Assembly: GCA_034769895.1 (NCBI GenBank) | Contig: CM068373.1 | Coordinates: 202,100,134-202,164,133 of the forward strand | DNA: 64,000 nucleotides | Source: Magicicada septendecula | Taxonomy: Eukaryota; Arthropoda; Insecta; Hemiptera; Cicadidae | Direction: 5' to 3' | Shown: in pieces, positions 55,734-64,000 of the stretch | Layout: each line of letters starts with the position of its first letter | Numbering within the stretch: the stretch's first letter is position 1 | Notes under the pieces: generated by a model | The model's database searches: none | Told to the model about the DNA's origin: nothing | The model's input: only the letters and a program-made list of their open reading frames with translations | Program-made: the position numbers and the translations under genes

Positions 55734-58700
55734 TCTATGGCAAACGATAACTGCCGCAAATTCAAACAGAATCAAATAATTTTTTGCATGCAGCCCTGAT
55801 TTGCAGAGTACTCGCGACCTATTGTTTTTGGTGAAGATCGGTTGAGGGAAAGGGGTAGTTTACCTGCAACGGTTTTTTTTTAGCAAGGGTAATTTTGTTT
55901 GTTTGGCAAACGATAACAGCCGCAAATTCAAACAGAATCAAATAATGTTTCGCATACAGCCCTGAATTGTAGAGTTCTCAAGATCTGTTGATTTTGGTGA
56001 AGATCGGTTAAGGGAAAGGGGTAGTTTACCTGTAACATTTTATGTTTTAACAAGGGTATTTCCTATGGCAAACGATAACAGCCGCAAATTCAAACAGAAT
56101 CAAAATATTATTTGTATACAGCCCTAAATTGTAGAGTTCTCAAGACCTATTGTTTTTGGTGAAGTTCGGTTAAGGGAAAGGGGTAGTTTACCTGTAACGT
56201 TTTATGTTTTAACAAGGGTATTTCCTATGGCAAACGATAAAAGCCGCAAATTCAAAGAGAATCAAAAGATTATTTGCATACAGCCCTAAATTGTAGAGTT
56301 CTCAAGACCTATTGTTTTTGGTGAAGATCGGTTGAGGGAAAGGGGTAGTTTACCTGCAACGTTTTTTTAACAAGGGTATTTTCTATGGCAAACGATAACA
56401 GCCGCAAATTCAAACAGAATCAAATAATGTTTTGCATACAGCCCTGATTTGTAGAGTACTCAAGACCTGTTGTTTTTGGTGAAGATCAGTTGAGGGGAAG
56501 GGGTAGTTTACCTGCAGCGTTTTTTTTTCAAGCGTATTTTCTATGGCAAACGATAACAGCCACAAATTCAAACAGAATCAAATAATGTTTCGTATACAGC
56601 CCTGAATTGTAGAGTTCTCAAGACCTATTGTTTTTGGTGAAGATCGGTTAAGGGAAAGGGGTAGTTTACCTGTAACGTTTTATGTTTTAACAAGGGTATT
56701 TCCTATGGCAAACGATAACAGCCGCAAATTCAAACAGAATCAAAATATTATTTGCATACAGCCCTAAATTGTGGAGTTCTCAAGACCTATTGTTTTTGGT
56801 GAAGATCGGTTAAGGGAAAGGGGTAGTTTACCTGCAACGTTTTTTTAACAAGGGTATTTTCTATGGCAAACGATAACAGCCGCAAATTCAAACAGAATCA
56901 AATAATTTTTTGCATACGTCCCTGAATTTTAGAGGTCTCAAGGACTGTCGATTTTGGTGAATATCGGTTAAGGGGAAGGGGTAGTTTACCTGCAACCTTT
57001 TACGTTTTAACAAGAGTAAAGTACTTGTTTTCTATGGCAAACGATAACTGCCGCAAATTCAAACAGAATCAAATAATTTTTTGCATGCAGCCCTGATTTG
57101 CAGAGTACTCGCGACCTGTTGTTTTTGGTGAAGATCGGTTGAGGGAAAGGGGTAGTTTACCTGCAACGGTTTTTTTTTAGCAAGGGTAATTTTGTTTGTT
57201 TGGCAAACGATAACAGCCGCAAATTGAAACATAATCAAATAATGTTTCGCATACAGCCCTGAATTGTAGAGTTCTCAAGATCTGTTGATTTTGGTGAAGA
57301 TCGGTTAAGGTAAAGGGGTAGTTTACCTGTAACGTTTTATGTTTTAACAAGGGTATTTCCTATGGCAAACGATAACAGCCGCAAATTCAAACAGAATCAA
57401 AAGATTATTTGCATACAGCTCTAAATTGTAGAGTTCTCAAGACCTATTGTTTTTGGTGAACTTCGGTTGAGGGAAAGGGGTAGTTTACCTGCAACGTTTT
57501 TTAACAAGGGTATTTTCTATGGCAAACGATAACAGCCGCAAATTCAAACAGAATCAAATAATGTTTTGCATACAGCCCTGATTTGTAGAGTACTAAAGAC
57601 CTTTTGTTTTTGGTGAAGATAGGTTAAGGGAAAGGGGTACTTTACCTATAACGTTTTATGTTTTAACAAGGGTATTTCCTATGGCAAACGATAACAGCCG
57701 CAAATTCAAACAGAATCAAAAGATTATTTGCATACAGCCCTATATTGTAGAGTTCTCAAGACCTATTGTTTTTGGTGAAGATCGGTTGAGGGAAAGGGGT
57801 AGTTTACCAGCAACGTTTTTTTAACAAGGGTATTTTCTATGGCAAACGATAACAGCCGCAAATTCAAACGGAATCAAATAATGTTTTGCATACAGCCCTG
57901 ATTTGTAGAGTACTCAAGACCTATTGTTTTTGGTGAAGATCGGTTAAGGGGAAGGGGTAGTTTACCAGCAACGGTTTTTTTTTATCAAGGGAAATTTTTT
58001 TTTTGGCAAACGATAACAGCCGCAAATTCAAACAGAATCAAATAATTTTTTGCATACAGCCCTGATTTGTAGAGGACTCGCGACCTATTGTTTTTGGTGA
58101 AGATCGGTTGATGGAAAGGGGTAGTTTACCGGCAACGGTTTTTTTTTATCAAGGGAAATTTTTTTTTTTGGCAAACGATAACAGCCGCAAATTCAAACAG
58201 AATCAAATAATGTTTCGTATACAGCCCTGAATTGTAGAGTTCTCAAGATCTTTTGTTTTTGGTGAAGATCGGTTAAGGGAAAGGAGTAGTTTACTTGTAA
58301 CGTTTTATGTTTTAACAAGGGTATTTCTTATGGCAAACGATAACAGCCGCAAATTCAAACAGAATCAAAAGATTATTTGCATACAGTCCTAAATTGTAGA
58401 GTTCTCAAGACCTGTTGTTTTTGGTGAAGATCGGTTAAGGGAAAGGGGTAGTTTACCTGCAACGGTTTTTTTTATCAAGGGTAACTTTGTTTGTTTGGCA
58501 AACGATAACAGCCACAAATTCAAACAGAATCAAATAATTTTCTGCATACAGCCCTGATTTGTAGAGTACTCAAGACCTATTGTTTTTGGTGAAGATCGGT
58601 TGAGGGGAAGGGGTAGTTTACCAGCAACGGTTTTTTTTCTCAAGGGAAATTTTTTTTTTGGCAAACACAGTGTCTGTGTGTGTGTCTGTCTGTGTGTGTG

Positions 58701-59456
58701 TCTGTAGATTTTTTTTCTATGGCAAACGATAACAGCCGCAAATTCAAACAGAATCAAATAATTTTTTGCATACGGGCCTGATTTGAAGAGTACTCGCGAC
58801 ATATTGTTTTTGGTGAAGATCGGTTAAGGGAAAGGGGTAGTTTACCAGCAACGGTTTTTTTTATCAAGGGTAACTTTGTTTGTTTGGCAAACGATAACAG
58901 CCGTAAATTCAAACAGAATCAAATAATGTTTCGCATACAGCCCTAAATTGTAGAGTTCTCAAGATCTATTGTTTTTGGTGAAGATCGGTTAAGGGAAAGG
59001 GGTAGTTTACCTGCAACGTTTTATGTTTTAACAAGGGTATTTCTATGGCAAACGATAACAGCCGCAAATTAAAACAGACTTAAATAGTGTTTCGTATACA
59101 GCCCTGAATTGTAGAGTTTTCACGACCTATTGTTTTTGGTGAAGATCGGTTAAGGGAAAGGGGTAGTTTACCTGTAACGTTTTATGTTTTAACAAGGGTA
59201 TTTCCTATGGCAAACGATAACAGCCGCAAATTCAAACAGAATCAAACGATTATTTGCATACAGCCCTAAATTGTAGAGTTCTCAGGACCTATTGTTTTTG
59301 GTGAAGATCGGTTGAGGGAAAGGGGTAGTTTACTTGCAACATGTTTTTACCAAGGGTATTTTCTATGGCAAACGATAACAGCCGCAAATTCAAACAGAAT
59401 CAAATAATGTTTTGCATACAGCCCTGATTTGTAGAGTACTCAAGACCTATTGAATT

Positions 59457-59620
59457 TTACTTCCATGTTCCTTAAGGAAATGGAAGTATGGTGATGGCAA
59501 AAAAAATCGTGTTCGAGATTATTGCAGATTCTGATTGTACTACACTCAAAACATGAAAAAAGTCGTTTTTCGAAAAGTGTCTGTGTGTGTGTCTGTCTGT
59601 GTGTGTCTGTAGTTTTTTTT
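59457..59620 (+). repeat. Head module 2 of the tandem array
   Basis: Same module with TGTG/TGTC microsatellite at 59577-59612. It interrupts a tandem unit within the CCTATTG motif. A microsatellite-only relic lies at 58668-58708. Confidence 0.85.
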
Positions 59621-60426
59621 CTATGGCAAACGATAACAGCCGCAAATTCAAACAGAATCAAATAATTTTTTGCATACGGCCCTGATTTGAAGAGTACTCA
59701 CGACCTGTTGTTTTTGGTGAAGATCGGTTAAGGGAAAGGGGTAGTTTACCTGCAACGGTTTTTTTTATCAAGGGTAACTTTGTTTGTTTGGCAAACGATA
59801 ACAGCCGTAAATTCAAACAGAATCAAATAATGTTTCGCATACAGCCCTAAATTGTAGAGTTCTCAAGATCTATTGTTTTTGGTGAAGATCGGTTAAGGGA
59901 AAGGGGTAGTTTACCTGCAACGTTTTATGTTTTAACAAGGGTATTTCTATGGCAAACGATAACAGCCGCAAATTCTAACATAATCAAATAATGTTTTGCA
60001 TACTGTCCCGAATTGTAGAGTTCTCAAGACATTTTGGTTTTGGTGAAGATCGGTTAAGGAAAAGGGGTAGTTTACCTGCAACGTTTTATGTTTTAAAAGG
60101 GTATTTTCTATGGCAAACGATAAGAGCCGCAAATTCAAACAGAATCAAATAAGTTTTTGCATACAGCACTGATTTCTTGAGTACTAAAGACCTATTGTTT
60201 TTGGTGAAGATCGTTTGAGGGAAAGGGGTAGTTTACCAGCCACGTTTTTGTTTTATCAAGGGTATTTTGTATGGCAAACGATAACAGCCGCAAATTCAAA
60301 CAAAATCATATAATATTTTACATACAACCCTGAATTGTAGAGTTCTCAAGACCTGTCGTTTTTGGTGAAGATCGGTTAAGGGAAAGGGGTAGTTTACCAG
60401 CAACGGTTTTTTATCAAGGGTAATTT

Positions 60427-60546
60427 TACTTCCATATTCCTTAAGGAATGGAAGTATGGTGATGGCAAAAAAAATCGTGTTCGAGATTATTGCAGATTCT
60501 GATTCTACTACACTCAAAAAATGAAAAAAAGTCGTTTTCCGAAAAG

Positions 60547-60589
<43 letters not shown>

Positions 60590-60625
60590 GTGTGTGTCTC
60601 TCTGTCTGTCTGTCTGTAGATTTTT
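60427..60625 (+). repeat. Head module 3 of the tandem array
   Basis: Same module with a long TGTC microsatellite at 60548-60618. It begins after a truncated unit, in a different phase from module 2. Confidence 0.85.
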
Positions 60626-61600
60626 TTTCTACGGCAAACGATAACTGCCGCAAATTCAAACAGAATCAAATAATTTTTTGCATGCAGCCCTGATTTGCAG
60701 AGTACTCGCGACTTATTGTTTTTGGTGAAGATCGGTTGAGGGAAAGGGGTAGTTTACCTGCAACGGTTTTTTTTTAGCAAGGGTAATTTTGTTTGTTTGG
60801 CAAACGATAACAGCCGCAAATTCAAACAGAATCAAATAATGTTTCGCATACAGCCCTGAATTGTAGAGTTCTCAAGATCTGTTGATTTTGGTGAAGATCG
60901 GTTAAGGGAAAGGGGTAGTTTACCTGTAACGTTTTATGTTTTAACAAGGGTATTTCCTATGGCAAACGATAACAGCCGCAAATTCAAACAGAATCAAAAG
61001 ATTATTTGCATACAGCCCTAAATTGTAGAGTTCTCAAGACCTATTGGTTTTGGTGAAGTTCGGTTGAGGGAAAGGGGTAGTTTACCCCTGCAACGTTTTT
61101 TTAACAAGGGTATTTTCTATGGCAAACGATAACAGCCGCAAATTCAAACAGAATCAAATAATGTTTTGCATACAGCCCTGATTTGTAGAGTACTCAAGAC
61201 CTATTGTTTTTGGTGAAGATCGGTTGAGGGAAAGGGGTAGTTTACCTGCAACGGTTTTTTAACAAGGGTATTTTCTATGGCAAACGATAACAGCCGCAAA
61301 TTCAAACAGAATCAAATAATGTTTTGCATACAGCCCTGATTTGTAGAGTTCTCAAGACCTATTGTTTTTGGTGAAGATCGGTTAAGGGGAAGGGGTAGTT
61401 TACCAGCAACGTTTTTTTATCAAGCGTATTTTCTATGGCAAACGATAACAGCCGCAAATTCAAACAGAATCAAGTAAGTTTTTGGATACGTCCCTGAATT
61501 GTACAGGTCTCAATGACTTTCGATTTTGGTGAAGATCGGTTAAGGGGAAGGGGTAGTTTACCTGCAACCTTTTACGTTTTAACAAGAGTAAAGTACTTGA

Positions 61601-62299
61601 AAATTTATTTAAACTTTTTGAAACAATGGTAATTGTTAAAAATAAAATAATTTTGTTGCCAGGCAATAAAATTATTTTTTTCATTTTAATGTAATATAAT
61701 ATTTTTCATTTAATACAGCAATAAAAAGGCAGGTAAGACACAGCCTGGCTGTTTGGCTGAAAATGATTTTAAATATAAATCTTAGAATATGGAAGTCATG
61801 TATGGTTCTCCATACCGATATTTAGTTCTTTTTTGTTTAATTATAATAGTAAGTTTGTGATTCTTACCTTTTTATTATATAGGAATGTGTGTAACTTATT
61901 CCTTATTATCTCACTTTTTACTTCATACTTCATATCTCAATCTTTTATTAGACTGTAAATTGATTTAAATTGAAAGGAATTTGTGTAACTGTTTCCTTTG
62001 TTTTTTTTTCTCATTATTATATAATTCTTTTTATTATTCCGCATATATCGTCTAAATAAGGTAGTAAGCTGCTCGTACAATCTTTTTTGGAATTTGGAAA
62101 TATGTTTCATTTCACAATGGTTTTATTCTTCTTCGTAAAACTTTTTTATCAAAGTTTGGTTATAAACTCCCTTTATTTTTCTTGTATTGATATTGCTTAT
62201 CTGATAAGTATTATTACCATTATCTTTTGTGATGATATACGGATTATTATTATATCCATAATTGTTCTATTCATATTGCTTTATACCGGTCCTTGTTAT
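61601..62299. other. AT-rich spacer
   Basis: No gene. A palindrome-like ATAATTTTGTTGCCAGGCAA stretch lies at 61649-61680. Two motifs of the form AGGAATGTGTGTAACTTATT-CC (61877-61901, 61975-61999) resemble one at 55534-55560 just before the tandem array. Confidence 0.5.
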
Positions 62300-63112
62300 T
62301 TATATTTTGGTAAGTTGACTTCTCCTTTTCTTTCCTTTATTATTGCCTTCTTCTTTTGTTCGACACTTCGTTATGTTGTCAGTCATTTCTATTTCTGGCA
62401 TCTTCCATCTAAGTATCGATTTGCTGAATTTTTCATCCACTGTTTGGTTGTGAATTCCTTTTGTAATTTCCCTCAGAGTCCTCCTACAATCTTTGTACTT
62501 TATTAATTTGCTTTGGTAGGTAATGGGTAAATTAAATACATCGATGAGGCCGTTCTTCATCATCTCCTCTTCCTCTCGTGTTTTGATTAGTTTCCTTTTA
62601 TATACCTTTCTTAATTCCTCTGTTTTCTTAATCTTCTTAATGATTCGATTCTTCTTCATACGACTGTTTACATCTATTTGTATCTCTTGGTGCCTCTCCT
62701 CTAGTTCCTTGACCATCTCCTTCTGTGTTATTTTCTGATTCTCCGGTTCCATGTTCTCATTCAACGTTACTTTGATACCTTCAGAAGTGCTGTCTAGTGT
62801 TTCATTCAATTGTTTGAAATCACTAACTACTGTTTCTTGAAGTCGATCTACTGGGTAACTTGTTTCTTCCCATCTCTTGTTCATCCCCGTTTTTGCCTGT
62901 TTGACTTCTTCACGAAACTCTACCAGCATGAATCTTAAATCTTCTCTGTTCTTCTCACCATCTTCCTCCATTTGTCGTAGGAGTGTTTCATTACCATTTT
63001 CCATCTTTTTATTTACTATTTCCAGACCCTTCTTGATCTGTTTCTTCAGCTCTTCGCTCTTCTTCTCCAATTCCTCCTGACTTTCATGTATCACCTTCAT
63101 TTCCTTCTTCAA
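62300..63112 (-). pseudogene. Gag-like coiled-coil protein of gypsy element L
   Basis: A 270-codon frame on the minus strand, strongly charged and coiled coil through residues 1-170 (for example ELEKKSEELKKQIKKGLEIV), then LIDVFNLPITYQSKLIKYKD and ILRWKMPEIEM. It belongs to the same coding unit as the 63179-63508 frame. No zinc finger or Pol is seen; the rest of the element is missing to the left. Fossil. Confidence 0.6.
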
Positions 63113-63178
63113 TTCTTCACTATTTTGGTCCAGTTTTTTATTCCAGAATTCCCTGTCTTCTTTTCTTCCCTCTTGCAG

Positions 63179-63508
63179 TTATTCTAATTTTTTATTCAAG
63201 TCTTCCTTGTCTTGTCTTCTATCTTTATTCATTTGTCCGAATTGTTCCATCATGAACTTCATCATGCTATCGAGTTTCGTTTCTTCTGTTGGTATGACTG
63301 GTTGGTTATTTATCATGACTTCCGCTTCTATTTCTGGTTCAGGTGGATTTGGATTTTCCAATTGGTCCTCCTGTGGATGTTCTTCTGACAGTTCTCCAGT
63401 CGTTTCCTCAACTTCTATTTCCTCAACTTCTTCCATTTCTTCTGGGTTTCCTTCTTGGTTTAATTCTTCCTTCCCTTTGCACCTCGTAACCATACCGTGT
63501 CTATTCAT
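63179..63508 (-). pseudogene. Gag N-terminus of gypsy element L
   Basis: Starts MNRHGMVTRCKGKEELNQEG, a common style of gypsy Gag start (MVTR-basic), about 30 bases after the primer-site region. The next part is Glu/Pro-rich, then a coiled coil begins (MMKFMMEQFGQMNKDRRQDK). Fossil. Confidence 0.65.
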
Positions 63509-63536
63509 TACTGCCGCTAGTTATTCTTTCTAGCCT

Positions 63537-63553
63537 CACGTTGCTGGTCGCCA
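63537..63553 (-). other. Primer-binding region of element L
   Basis: Minus strand TGGCGACCAGCAACGTG directly inside the LTR end, different from the TGGCGCC site of elements A and X, so L is a separate lineage. Confidence 0.55.
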
Positions 63554-63556
63554 ATA

Positions 63557-64000
63557 TGTAACGAGCAAACGGGTGCGTCCTTCTTCCTTAAAGCCCCGCG
63601 TTGGGTTCGTCAATATGTAACAAGAAAACGAGGTCATACCTGTTAAAATGTGACACACTTGTTTAATTTGTGTACTAGTGTGAATGTAGTGTGTTTGCCT
63701 CACAACGATCGTTACATAAATCGACGTCACTACTGGAAACTGTAGCGTTGTCAATATTACCAGTACAACCTACCTGTTAATTCATAGGGGTTGCGAATCC
63801 CGGGTGGCACCAAATTGTTTCTATTAAAACAATTAAAATAATTAAATTCTAAGATGATACGTGTTATTAGCATGGACAGCTGGAGCGTTCGAATGGTTCC
63901 CGCCGCTATACAGGTTGCCGTCTCGACCACTCGTGATGAGCGCTAGTTGGTTATTGAATAAAGCTTGCTAACACGCATATACTCTACAACATCCTACGAA
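63557..64000 (-). repeat. 5' LTR of gypsy element L, runs out of the window
   Basis: Plus strand begins TGTAACGAGCAAACGGGTGC and matches the solo LTR 51621-52064 at all but a few positions. By comparison with the 564-base solo copy, about 120 bases are missing beyond the window edge. Confidence 0.85.

Larger units (their letters stand above)
55536..61600 (+). repeat. Tandem array of a 163-bp unit with head modules
   Basis: About 34 copies of a unit containing TGGCAAACGATAACAGCCGC, AAATTCAAACAGAATCAAAT, CATACAGCCCTGA and GTGAAGATCGGTTAAGGG; the spacing is about 163 bases. Variants alternate (for example ATAATGTTTCGCATACAG and AGATTATTTGCATACAG forms), and one variant set recurs at 55743, 57040 and 60644, showing a higher-order pattern. 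Three modules with a palindrome and a TGTC microsatellite begin sub-arrays. No gene; the apparent reading frames across it are by-products of the repeat. Confidence 0.95.

Noticed and set aside
55536-61600. CRISPR-like array
   Set aside because: Units of 163 bases are directly joined without unique spacers, and the setting is eukaryotic.
55527-61684. Many short open frames on both strands in the tandem array
   Set aside because: They repeat with the 163-bp unit and run through the TGTC microsatellite; they are by-products of the repeat.
62087-62506. Hydrophobic 139-codon plus-strand frame
   Set aside because: It overlaps the Gag-like minus-strand frame of element L and T-rich DNA; its hydrophobicity reflects the base composition.
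1-64000. Host genes, rRNA, tRNA and bacterial-type operons
   Set aside because: Nothing with conserved host-protein wording, exon chains, ribosomal sequence or tRNA structure was recognised; almost all coding signal is explained by mobile elements.

Overview
The window looks like a stretch of a large, AT-rich insect (or other arthropod) genome made almost entirely of transposable elements. No host gene can be supported with confidence. The evidence is a BEL/Pao element with DUF1758/DUF5641-type Pol, several relatives of one Ty3/gypsy lineage with very long AT-rich LTRs, Penelope-like GIY-YIG pieces, a Polinton fossil, three pogo/Tigger-type DNA transposons, one Tc1/mariner-superfamily transposon of a kind common in insects, two LINE 3' ends and a 6-kb tandem array. 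The species cannot be fixed from sequence alone.

Layout. 1-9300: element A, a minus-strand non-autonomous LTR element (3' tail, three coding segments, primer site at 5329, LTR 5342-9300). 9301-11350: a decayed Tc1/mariner transposon and the end of a second copy. 11618-12050: three-armed palindromes, then an unrecognised acidic ORF (12346-12822) and an LTR-like A-rich stretch to about 15600. 15686-19370: Polinton fossil (PY-type minor capsid and packaging ATPase remnants, minus strand) split by a Tigger remnant (16162-17266) and two LINE 3' ends. 19385-19560: Penelope end with a hammerhead-like motif.

19591-50330 is one deep nest. Its outer shell is a plus-strand Ty3/gypsy element (G2). Inserted into it are element X (20302-25494, TSD AATG), a BEL/Pao element (25987-35704, TSD GAAAC, itself holding a 2.8-kb insert), a Penelope fragment (35963-37091, 12-bp TSD) and a nearly intact Tigger transposon (40093-42633, TSD TA). 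A pogo element (47174-49181, TSD TA) sits in the 3' LTR. LTR pairs of X and BEL differ by only about 1 percent, so these are recent arrivals.

50340-54702: two opposed Penelope pieces, one cut by a solo LTR (51621-52184, TSD AATAT), then another gypsy LTR in the opposite direction to the G2 LTR. 55536-61600: about 34 copies of a unit of about 163 bp, with three head modules carrying a palindrome and a TGTC microsatellite. 62300-64000: 5' end of a different minus-strand gypsy element (gag and LTR running out of the window).

The most interesting points are a RanBP2-type zinc finger where a gypsy Gag would usually have CCHC knuckles, a conserved small protein shared by two diverged non-autonomous elements, hammerhead-like motifs at three Penelope ends, alternative-pairing palindromes, and the higher-order tandem array.
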